Of a stretch of DNA of 64,000 bases, positions 33,968 to 64,000 are shown piece by piece; positions within the stretch are counted from its first letter, which is position 1; each line of letters starts with the position of its first letter. Below the pieces are notes generated by a model. It saw only the letters and a program-made list of their open reading frames with translations. It did not search any database and was not told the origin of the DNA. A program made the translations under genes and the position numbers. The DNA comes from Cristatella mucedo (taxonomy: Eukaryota; Bryozoa; Phylactolaemata; Cristatellidae), in assembly GCA_009760855.2 (NCBI GenBank), contig WPIO01000034.1, positions 1,172,501 to 1,236,500 of the forward strand, written 5' to 3'.

Positions 33968-36015
33968 TTATATAAAACCAACCAGTTTGATAACTGCAAG
34001 TTTCGACCTCCAGTGCAGGGAGTCGTCTGAGACATAAGCCACATCGTGGGCTACAATCGTGAAAACGGTGTCTTGCAGATAATGCGCATCACTCGCTAAA
34101 TCAAAGATTGCAGAATCATGCAGGCCGGCAGCTCGGACAAGTGGTTCATTAAGTATCCCACCCACTGATGATTAAAGCTGCTGCCCACCAGTCGTAGTAC
34201 CAAGCAGTAGTCTCTGTTCTCTTCAATACTTCTTCGGCTTACTCACCGAAGAGTTGAACTTTGCATTCGTCTGTGCCATAAACCAATCACCAATTTTAGG
34301 GGGCTTTCCAGTGGGCTTTGCATTTGGCCCATGGCAGCCCTTCAGCTTTACGCTGTCTACTCAGCCAGGGCACTTTCTTGGCCACTGGTTTAGAAAATTG
34401 GCACAGCACACATACAGCTACAGCATTGGTACACGGCCTCGCGGGGGAGGGAAGTAGTAAATACTTACGACCCTGGGTGTACACATTTATATCCTTCAGG
34501 ACCATCGCCTTTGCAGACTCGAAGTCATGGTGCTGAGCAATGATCTGTACTATGCCGGCAAGATGGAAACACGGCACAAAAAAAGAAGGGAGCCCTGCTT
34601 CACAGAAATCGGCTACTGGTACAAGCCCAACCAGACTGTGCCAGATCGGGTCACTGCTCATTTTTTTAATTCTGCCGCGCAGCACTTCGTGCAGCGAGCG
34701 CATCATCACCGGACGAACGGCGAGGACCAGCCAGGGCATTGCACTAATAAAACCTGCAGAAAGTATCGAAGCTAGAACAATCGAGACCGTGAAAAATTAT
34801 GCGCAAAAAAATAAATGCCCGACCGGTCGCATCAGGCTTACAATTCGAGCGAGCCCTAGAAGGGCTATTGCCCCCCAGAGGGCGTAGCTTTCACCACCTC
34901 ACTTGCCTCCGCTGGGGTTGCCTGTTGGGTTGCCTCGCTCCGGTCTCGGGGCACGGACCGGTGGTCGGTGCAGCTGCTCACGGTCTTTGCACGACGGCAG
35001 ATCTCATCAGAGATCGTACAGAAGCAAAGCACTAATACAATCTGACAACTGCTGCTCGGGGAGCTGCTCACCAGGAGTGCTGCACGCACACTTCCCATGT
35101 CCGATGTCAGCGGCCACGCATCACCACGATGGCCACGCATCGCCACGATGGCCATGCATCGCCACGATGGCCACGCATCGCCACGATGGCCACGCATCGC
35201 CACGATGGCCACGCATCGCCACGATGGCCACGATGCCAATCCATGATCGGACGCCAAGTCACTGGAATTTCACTGTAATCAGTAGCTCCAAATAAGTTTT
35301 TTCAAACGCTTTGCCACGAGCAAAGAGCAAACAATCCTGTACAAAATGATTTATAAAATTAACAAATATTACAAGCAAAACACCCATGTATCACAGGAAG
35401 GATGTCTTAGCAACAACCTAATAACGTGGCAATGGGCCCCCCAGACCTTACTGCTCTGCATACGAAAGCAGGCCATTCATTGCACGCATCTCTTTGTAAC
35501 TGTTAACGGAAGATGCTATAGTATGCACGCACACGGGTAAGCAAAAATACAATTGCTTGAGTGATATGCAAGGCATTCTGATCTGCTACTAAGGCAGCAG
35601 TATCTGACGGGTAGCTGCCGCCTTAGTAGCAATGCACGTGTGGCAATCAAGCGGTGCATCGCGGTGCATCGACACATAGGCTACACACAGACATTGCAAT
35701 AGAAAAACAGGCTCAGCACACGCACTCTGGTGGCGACAAGATGCTCAGCAAACAGTAACGAATTGTACTACCGCAGCCCCCCCCCACCCACCGATTCACC
35801 ACCAGACATCGCAGGTTCACGAGCGGGACGTCAAATACTGACTCGCCCGAGTTCACCGTGCCAGCTAGGAGCTACGAGGAAAAATTGCAGCCACTCTCGC
35901 ACAGGATGACAGCCATCAGAAGGAAGTTGACAGCCGACCAACTTCGAAAGGCAAACCCCAGCTTCCAGGGAACAGCGGCTGGAGAAAAGGCGTAGCCCAG
36001 TAACTCGAAACGCAT
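33968..36015 (-). CDS. Unidentified gene, three phase-compatible exons, likely membrane protein
   Basis: Proposed exons: 36015-35895, 34753-34469 and 34164-33968. Their lengths total 603 nt, so the frame closes to 200 aa. Exon 2 has a good acceptor and a consensus donor (GTAAGT) and encodes 'MPWLVLAVRPVMMRSLHEV' and 'FHLAGIVQIIAQHHDFE'. Exon 1 begins 'MRFELLGYAFSPAAVPWKL', followed by a hydrophobic run, and could start at an upstream in-frame ATG (36204). Exon 3 begins GGILNEPLVRAAG and ends in TAA. Several segments look membrane-spanning. I do not recognise the family. The exon 1 donor (GTGGCT) is weak, and a plus-strand frame opposite exon 2 is also open, so this is a model and not a firm call. 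Confidence 0.38.
35111..35235. repeat. 19-bp minisatellite, about 6.5 units
   Basis: Unit GGCCACGCATCGCCACGAT, nearly identical copies. It lies in the first intron of the unidentified minus-strand gene. Confidence 0.95.
35585..35630. other. 16-bp-stem hairpin
   Basis: 'gctactaaggcagcag' and 'ctgccgccttagtagc' are complementary apart from one position (a G-U pair in the plus-sense transcript), with a 14-nt loop. It could be a small inverted repeat or part of a structured RNA. Confidence 0.5.
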
Positions 36016-36204
36016 CGTCGGCGGTGCCAGCAAAGAGAGCAAAGGCTTCCTTCCCTGGCACCCTTTGAACTGTCGCCACCGACATAATTGCCGCAGCCGA
36101 GCAGCCGACGACCTAACGTCTGCTTGCCTCATCTCGCTGGCATCTGCATCCACATCGTCGTCAGAGTCCCTGCTCGGCTTCGAGATCAAAAGACTCGAGC
36201 GCAC

Positions 36205-36600
36205 CCGACTCCCCTACAGAACGCAGAAACGCCATGAGAGGGCCACAGCCGCAGCGGCGCAGCCAGCGTCGACAGGCCTCGGCAAGATGGCGGCGCCCCT
36301 CAGGACCGAATCATCGTGCAGGCCTCAGCGGCCGGTGTACCATCGGCAAAAGACAAGGCCCGCAGGCTGCACGGGAGCTACGGAACGAAAGCCGAAGCAC
36401 GCTCGGCTTAGCGACGCAGCAGTGCACCGAAAAGGCTGACAGCAAACCGCAAAAGTGCTTCGGCACGGCTTCCGGTTGAATTGCTCGGCAGCTCGCGTTG
36501 ACAGCACCTCAGTCAGCGCTACGAGGCTACGACCGGAACCGGAAAAAGCGGACGACACCTTTTGAGGCTCTTCTTCCAATCCTATCTAAACGAGACCACT
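36205..36600. promoter_or_regulatory. CG-rich putative promoter with YY1-like motif
   Basis: CG-rich stretch immediately upstream of the unidentified minus-strand gene, carrying 'caagatggcggcgcc' (about 36282-36296), the classical YY1-type motif of animal promoters. Confidence 0.4.
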
Positions 36601-57033
<20,433 letters not shown>

Positions 57034-58479
57034 TATTCCCAGATACCTCCGGAGCCTGATATGCCCACGGCCGGGACGATGAGAGCGAAACCAACTGGGC
57101 CAGCCAGCCAACCGGCTGCAACCCGGTAGCAAAGAAGAGCGCTCAAAAGTAGGCAAGGGTTTCCAAAGGCGTCAGAGCAGCTATTTGATGAATTCCATGA
57201 ATGTAGGCAGTGACTCAAATTAAGCCGGGCATTGCATGGGCTATTCCAAATTCCTCCCATTGGTAGTCCTAGCCTTACTCCAACCGTTGGCTGCATGCGT
57301 GCAAAAACCATCCGATGGAAGGAAGTTGAAAGGAGCTTGGTGGCCGTAAAGAACTCTGACAATGAGACAAGAAGCCTAACCAGCTAACAGGGCCTCGGAG
57401 AGCCTTCACCCCCTCCTCCCAGAGCAGCAGGAGTGCGGGCTGGGGTATATTTCCTCGTCAGCACGCGCCGCGCCCTCAGCTCTATCTGCTAGTCGTCCAA
57501 TCTATTGCAGATTGACTGCCAGAAGCAGGACGAAAGCTAAAGCTAAACTCACGTGCTAATCGTACAGATGGACCATCCAGATTGGGGGGGCCGGCTGAGA
57601 AGATCACTTATCTTTACACAGTCTGAACACCTGGACTGAGTGTACAGTAAATAAGAAAACGACTGCCTAAGCAAGTCGGCACCCACTCCCTGGCAGGTCT
57701 ATTTGCCATACTAGCTTTATCCAGTTGTGCTATAGCAAAAGAAATACGGCAGATTTGTCCCACAGCTTCACTGTCCTCCTAAGTTTCTACACACCTAGTC
57801 CATCGATCTCAGCTGGTTGTAGCTAATGCCCGTATTCGAGTAATAAACTACTCTATGCCAATTATTAAATTGTAACCATCTGCGAATACAAGTTTGGCCT
57901 TAGTCACAGTTTGCTACGTTTGGCTTAGCAAGTAAGTACATTCGTGGGCAACCGAGTCAACTGTTCCCATGTGAAAACATGGCCGAAGTGTGGTCACGTG
58001 ACTAGTCTACCCCTCTTGAAGGCCACCCAGCAAAACCTATTTTTGGTCAGCTTAGTCACCGACTATGCCTCAGCCAATTATGACCAAAGGTACCCGATTG
58101 TCTCCTTGACCTATAGGGGACAGCCCGAGCCATGTTGATGCTGCTGGAGATCTCAGTGGGCACTGTTGAGCATTATTAGGAAACATCCGGACTCTGATAA
58201 AAGACTACCATTCTCGAGTAATGTCTCCGAGGAAGGGCCAGTTCCATTGCTCTGGAGGACAGGTTTGCCGGTGCTAAAATGTACTGTCCGAGTCTGCCGA
58301 GCTACCATAACGGTCCTAAGCCAAAATACTGTAGATGGCTTAATAAACAAGGATTGAAGGAACAAGAAGCCAAGTGCAAATACATCCTCTTTATAAAAAA
58401 ACGCCTCTTTATCCAAAAAAAATAGTTTATTATAAGTGCATAAATGACACAGACTATTATCTAATCTTATTGCTGGCGA
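57034..58479. other. Formin 5' flank, nothing recognised
   Basis: Upstream of the proposed formin start. No convincing untranslated exon, promoter element or coding homology could be identified. Confidence 0.4.
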
Positions 58480-58652
58480 TAAAAATACTAGCTGATTAAA
58501 CAGTCTCTTTGGTATAGCGACAGAAGAGCCTTTATGGCTATCACCACCACTTGCAGTGGCGATAAAGGATCGCCCACCGCAGGAATCGAACCCACGACCT
58601 CCGGACCGGGGTCGTGAAAGCAACCGCCTTACTTAGTGTGCCATCACGGCTC
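58480..58652 (-). mobile_element. SINE-A copy
   Basis: 'agctgattaaacagtctc', 'gataaaggatcgcccacc', 'gcaggaatcgaacccacg' and 'gtgccatcacggctc'. Full-length in reverse. Confidence 0.85.
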
Positions 58653-60454
58653 GAGCCAGTCCTGACTGTGCAGCACGACAAAGAAAGGCAGGATTTTGCT
58701 CACCGATACCACCATTAGAAAGCCTGCACAGTGGAGCAGAGTGAGGTGGTCTGTTTAGACCAAATTCAATAATCTGGGCTACAACAAGAGGAGAAAGTGC
58801 CTTGGACGCCAAATGGGTGAAGCGCCCATTCAGCATCGTCTGCAAAATATTGTGAAATTCGGTGGTAGAAATGTAAAGGTGCGGTGTTGCTTCTCAACTT
58901 CAAGTATGGGGCATCAGCACTGAATTCAATGAGACATGAATTATAATGTCTATTTCGATATTGTACAGAATGTTGGCTTCTCATCTGCTTATGCTCGTCC
59001 ACGGGCTGGTTTCTGTTGGCAGCATGGCAACGATCCGAAGCACACTGCTGTGCCGGTTAAACCGTTTTTCATATACCCTAGGACTGCGACTTTGAGCCAA
59101 TTGAGGTCATAGTGTCCAAGCCAAAGCTCGGACACAAGAGAACATCTGTGGGACAAAAGTCGACCACCCCCCCCCCCCCCCCGCTCTTAAGTTCCGAGTT
59201 CTCCAGTGCATGAAATCCGATGAATTTTTGAGGTTTTGAAGAATTGCTGGGCATAAATTCCTTCAGAAATGCGCCAGAAGCTGGTGGTGTTAATGTAGAG
59301 GCAATTTCGTGAAGTTATCAAAAATCGTTCCCTGGTTATTGATTGTACCGGATAAATTATATGTAATTAAATAGTTCTAAGCTTTTCTGCATAATAAAAA
59401 CTGCTATAGATTACATGAGATCTAAATCCTGTGTGCTTTGAATAAAATAATGTGCTGGCAGGTGTGCATAAAATTTTGTAAGGCAGTGTCTTACGACGAT
59501 GCTGATAGAGACTCCGGATAGCATTAGGGGGGGGGGGTTCATTGCTAACCATAGGTGCTTATACTGACCCAAGATCTGGCCTCTTGGCTTGATCCTAGTT
59601 AGACCACTATCGGTGACATTGGCCTGCTTCGGACTATAGCACTCTTGCCTACCTGGCAAATCAAGTGCCCGTTGAGATAGAAATGCTCAAGTTAAGTTTT
59701 AAATTTAGACGTACTGAACTTGCTCTCGATACCAGCTGCACAGTGAGCAGGCTGAACTGCCCTCCAGAGTGCACAAACACTAGAAAAAGGACTGATTGTA
59801 CGACGTAGCATTGTCAACCCTCCCTCCCTCCCCCCCCCCCCAACCCCCCCCCCCCGAGAACAATGAGCATTCACTATCTGCAGCAGGTCAACAAATCTGC
59901 AGGTCAACAAATCTGCAGCAGGTCAACAAATCTGCACAACAAATCCTCACGGCATCCTTGCAACCAGGGCACAGGACAGAGGTCAAATGATGAGCAAGAG
60001 CAAAAGAACAATACGTCGAACGAAGAGTGATGATTAAGGAAGAAAGTGCCGGGTCATTCCCTACCCGTGCACAGCATCAGCACCATTCGAATTGGCATTC
60101 AAATTGGCATGCCGGCACCAATTTCAGGTGAAAAATCCTCACACCCTAGTCTGGCCACCGTCAGGACGATGTGTCAGTGCCAAATGGCCCATACTATATC
60201 AGATCTCTACAGGGTGCCAAGCGTGCCTGTCTTGGTACATCTCGCAGCTTTTAACGTACGTTACATATAGCAGATACTATCTAAACATGTAGATGGAAAG
60301 CAGCCATCGTGACATCGCACCACTTAGTAACCTTCATTGAAAGGCTGACTCGTCGTATAATTGCCATCAGTGCCGGTCGGTTACCACCATTAGCTAGACT
60401 GGCTTGGCATTCTGACTCGTGCAGTGATGGTAACTCATCAGTGATGGACAGTAT
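58653..60454. other. Intergenic, nothing recognised
   Basis: Contains poly-C runs (about 59165-59182 and 59828-59855) and three close 'caggtcaacaaatctgca' units at about 59883-59936. No gene recognised. Confidence 0.45.
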
Positions 60455-60632
60455 AAAAAAAACCTTAGCTGATTAAACAGCCTCTTTTTGAATATCGGCA
60501 GAAGAGCCTTTACGGCTATCACCACCGCTTGCAGTGGCGATAAAGAATCGCCCATGACAGGAATCGAACCCACGGCCTCGGGACCGAGGTCATGAAAGCA
60601 ACCGCCTTACCTAGTGTGCCATCGCGGCTCAC
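60455..60632 (-). mobile_element. SINE-A copy
   Basis: 'cttagctgattaaacagc', 'aggaatcgaacccacggc', 'ctagtgtgccatcgcggct'. Full-length in reverse. Confidence 0.85.
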
Positions 60633-63055
60633 ACGAACGCCCGAACAAATCTTTGAATTGTACAAGATGTACGTGACGTGGTCAGGCTGTGCACACGATC
60701 CTTTTTTATGATGTGCCCTCTAAAGCACAGACTTCACGAATTTGGGCTCGATGAGCACAACGCCATGATGCAACTGGTTTGTGTTGGACTAAAGATCGGC
60801 GCTTTCTATTGGGTTAGTACTACGTGCAGACACAGCGAGAATGAGCTAAACGTCTACTTTTGTTTACATACTAATCTGCTCTGGAACAGCTCCTGACTGA
60901 ATGCAATGAGGCACAAACAAAGCATGTGCTCAATTTCGTCTTGGAAAATATATAAATCTCACCCAACGAGGCCAGTGAGGCTCTTCCTCGGTAGAATAAC
61001 AGTGTGTGAGAGTGGAAAAAGCCAACATTGAAGAATACAAAGGAATGTGCTACTTGAACTGTATGTACAGTATATACAGGGGATGCACAACAGCTCTAAA
61101 AAATACTGTGAATTACACACTATACGGCTTTATGCACTTTTACCAGCAAGCACCAGTGTTTCCATCATTTTTCCCAGAGCATTTAGACAAAATTCCTTTA
61201 GAGATTATCAGATTTAGTTACCAATTTCACAAACGCGAAACAATGTTGGACTATTTGCCTAAAAATGATGTACCACTTGCATCAGACATGCTGATTCACA
61301 GGAAACCCCTCAGCCGATCACAGTGCCTTCTAAGTAACACTCCAGAATCTAAACTTCGGTGCCCCTTCATTCGTACAAGTTAGTCTTTGTAACCTAACAC
61401 AATCACAAAATGATGCCTTTCAAAAACCCTTAGGCACCAGGTACGAAGGTTTTGCAGAAATGATGGTTTAAGCATAGCAACTCATTGCATGGTTAATACG
61501 GGCAGGAACAGCCGGAGCATCAAATGTACAATGGATTAGCAGACTAAGTAGGTGCAAGCAGGATCCACAACTCATAACGCCTTGCATGGATTGGAGAGTA
61601 TGAGTGCACCACAGCTTACCACGTGATGGCCAAACCAAGCACTGAGTCTTTGAAAGATGGCCAACCAATCAATAGCTGGCTAGTTAGCCACTGACTGCAA
61701 AGCAAGGTCCCGTGGCTGGCCAGCCAGCATCAGCCCTCAGTGCTGGACCGAATAATAAGTGGATCCATCCCACCCACCAAAGGTTCACCTCACACACAAT
61801 TTCGGTATGCTGCCACGGTGACCGAAATCCAACCCTTCCCCTATCCCACGAGGAAATGAGACAGCCATACAAAGCACCTATGTCCACTGCCAAACCCAAA
61901 CTTAGGGGTAACAGGCACATGCTCAAGTGCATGCTGCCAGGCAGCATTACACAAGTTTGTGCAGGCTACCACACGCCAGCAGCATCCTTGAGCAAGGTGA
62001 CCGGAGTGACAATTTACCAGCCAATCCTGCAGCAGCAACGAATGAGAGAACAGCATGCGAAGCTCAACCTCCATAGAGATCATGTACCTACCCACAGGTG
62101 CTGCTTTACCAATTAACTTATAAGAGACCATCATACGTATGAGTCTACCAAACTCCATTCTGATCTACCCCGCCGGATTAAAATCTCTTAATTCTTGACT
62201 TGCCAATGTAGCTGTTTAGAGTTGGGTGGTTTTTATTGTTTCCGGGTTGGCCACTAGTTTTTTTCTTATAAAGCACACTGGAAGCAAACTGTTGACTTTG
62301 GCTTTTGGATACCACGATTTCAAAGACACGGTACATTCTGCTGAGAATAAGGCTAGCATGGAAAGCCGTCGGCCGAGTGGCAGAAGCGCGATTTCAAAGA
62401 CAGTGTCCAAAGCCAGCAGCCAAGTTCAAAGTGAACATGGGAGTGCTGTTGGAAGCTGCCGGTTGAGCAGCAGCGCCACCTTGACTACAGCTGTAAAACT
62501 GGCAGGCATGCTGCCAGCAGCAGTGTTGCACACCCCCTCCCCCTTACTCCACGCCAGGACTACTTCCGACAACTCTGCCGCGTGGATGTCGTTGGCTCAG
62601 TATGTGCACGGACAGACAACAGCAGCTGATCTGTTGCGGAGACTGCATCGATGCCTCTCGAATTTACACCGCTAAACTACGATCTGGGTCGGGTCGGTGC
62701 ACGCTGACGCTTCACTTCGGTCTGGAGGCAGCTCAACTTGTAGGTGCTCGCTGCAACAAGTCCACAGGCACAGCCACGTCGAGCAGCAGCACCCATACCT
62801 TCAGCATGCACAGACACAATGGATGCGCCCTCTCGCCATGCTAATGTTGCAGATGATAAAGGTCTGCTAATATTTAATAAGGAAAAACTACCAGCAGCAG
62901 TTGCTCAGAAACTGTGTCATTGAGGTCATGAAGATCCTCTTCGATAAGCCATTCCTGGCAAACCTCCAGTGGATCGTTTCTTTGCCTACGACCATGCCGG
63001 TAGTGATTGCCTGTGACTGAGACATCCCCCGAGTGACACGTTCTTTAGCTGCGGG
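60633..63055. other. Intergenic with two unsupported medium ORFs
   Basis: The plus frames at 61006-61383 (125 aa) and 62226-62675 (149 aa) have ordinary composition but no recognisable motif and no visible splice context. I cannot call them genes. Confidence 0.4.
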
Positions 63056-63059
63056 GAGA

Positions 63060-63232
63060 GGGCTAGCATCGTGCTCGCTCTTCCCGACCGAGATCGTGGG
63101 TTCGAATCCTGCTGCAGGCGATCCTTTATTGGCAAATGCAAGTGGTTGCGGAGGCTCTTAAGGCTCTTCTGCTGTTAAGGCTCTTCTGCTGCTATACAAA
63201 TGGGGTTATTATTAAATCAGCTAATATAAAAG
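63060..63232 (+). mobile_element. SINE-A-like, diverged
   Basis: 'gagatcgtgggttcgaat' and 'ggcgatcctttattggc'. The segment 'aaggctcttctgctg' is duplicated, then 'attaaatcagctaatat'. Same layout as SINE-A with a different head. Confidence 0.65.
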
Positions 63233-63268
63233 TGAAATAAGTCGGCAGGGCCGTCTTCCTTGGCTGAC

Positions 63269-63449
63269 CTGAGCGGTGTCTAAAGCCATGCTCCCGTGAG
63301 CTTGAGCATTGTAGGTCGCCACTCTACGCCTGATCCCTTTGGCTACTTCTCGGTAGCTGCTCAGGCCCATTTCATACAATGCTTTCCATCGTCCATTCGT
63401 GGTGCACTCGAGCTGTGACCTCGTAGGCATGATGGACAGGGCGTCAGAA
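63269..63449 (-). CDS. Possible coding exon, unidentified
   Basis: A 181-nt open segment on the minus strand with an acceptor (CAG at 63450-63452) and a donor (CAG|GTCAGC). It encodes 'QLECTTNGRWKALYEMGLSS' and 'YREVAKGIRRRVATYNAQAH'. The composition looks protein-like, but no family is recognised and no partner exon is established. Confidence 0.22.
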
Positions 63450-64000
63450 CTGGCCGAAAGATGCCAGCCCTCTTATGGTAGGTACAAAAACCGTCCCTTG
63501 TGCCCACGGCGATTGTGCAGATGTAAAAGTGCTCGTGAGGAATGGCAACAATGTCGTGGCTAGAAGTGCCATTTAAAATAATCAGATTTAGAAGCAACCA
63601 CTTCGTTTTTGCAGTTATAAATCACACAACCCTATAAGCAATAGCTGATCCAATCTGACTGTGCAGTCGTCACTGTTACTCGAGAAACCGATGACTGCGC
63701 TTGGATCTCTGACTCCATTTGAACAATTCGTTAACTCTTAGAGTGTTGAGCAGGGGTGCAGATGATCCAACTTTTTATGTACACCAACCAGAGAGGTTAT
63801 TAAAGGAATTAGGTCATCAGAGAGCATCATAGATATCGAAAGAAGCTGGCCGAATAAGTCAAACAAAAGTTGGACAGTACGAATGCAGCTTTCAGGTTAA
63901 ACTACACACCTCTCACCTGCCAGCTGGCAGGCAGGTGCTGCGAATCATGCGACCGGCCTGGTTAGGTGCAAACGCACTGTCTCGATCCCAGTCTTCGACT

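Noticed and set aside
34527-34775. Plus-strand 82-codon ORF opposite exon 2 of the unidentified gene
   Set aside because: Protein-like composition, but the minus strand has matching acceptor, consensus donor and phase with the next exon, which favours the minus strand. Not fully excluded.
34865-35257. Repetitive minus-strand ORF with WPSWRC units
   Set aside because: Translation of the 19-bp minisatellite. No homology.
61006-61383. 125-codon plus-strand ORF
   Set aside because: No motif, homology or splice context seen. Within the range expected by chance in AT-rich DNA.
61841-62158. 105-codon minus-strand ORF with exon-like edges
   Set aside because: Several AG and GT sites nearby but no consistent phase or family resemblance.

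Overview
The window is nuclear DNA of an animal, most likely a non-vertebrate metazoan; the sequence does not settle the phylum. Coding sequence lies in short exons with GT-AG introns. Intergenic and intronic DNA is full of (CT)n/(GA)n, (GT)n and (TA)n tracts, decayed non-LTR retrotransposons, two tRNA-derived SINE families and several DNA-transposon remnants. I found no operons, bacterial signals or CRISPR array.

Three genes could be assembled exon by exon, with homology and splice phase in agreement. (1) A TMEM33 / Kr-h2 orthologue on the minus strand, six exons, 11691 down to 6923, about 271 aa. (2) A ZDHHC1/11-type palmitoyltransferase on the plus strand, six solid exons from 22746 to 27247 plus a probable last exon at 29657-29728, about 299 aa. 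(3) A complete Diaphanous-type formin on the minus strand, 19 coding exons from 57033 down to 38295, 1191 aa, with GBD/DID, coiled coil, FH1, FH2 and DAD. A fourth, unidentified minus-strand gene of three phase-compatible exons lies at about 36015-33968, next to a CG-rich stretch with a YY1-like motif. The three identified genes have unrelated housekeeping roles: ER membrane shaping, protein S-acylation, and Rho-controlled actin assembly.

Layout: 0.5-1.9 kb putative solo LTR; 2.4-6.0 kb LINE/SINE debris; 6.2-6.5 kb (TA)n plus a 13-bp minisatellite; 6.9-11.7 kb TMEM33, with nested LINE/SINE copies in intron 4; 14.2-14.8 kb MULE-like MITE with 9-bp target duplication; 15.1-17.1 kb hAT transposase relic with later insertions; 18.4-21.4 kb SINE/LINE debris; 22.0-23.5 kb CG-rich promoter region and ZDHHC exon 1; 32.0-33.8 kb LINE copies including a 348-codon reverse-transcriptase ORF; 34-36 kb unidentified gene; 38.3-57.0 kb formin; 57-64 kb mostly repeats, with no recognisable gene.

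The most informative unexpected points are these. One SINE family shares its 3' tail hairpin with the resident LINE family, a probable parasite-partner pair. The other SINE family carries a perfect palindrome just upstream of its B box. A GC-AG intron is demanded by phase in the formin FH2 region. The FH2 domain also contains a polyglutamine run. I saw no clearly new multi-gene system.
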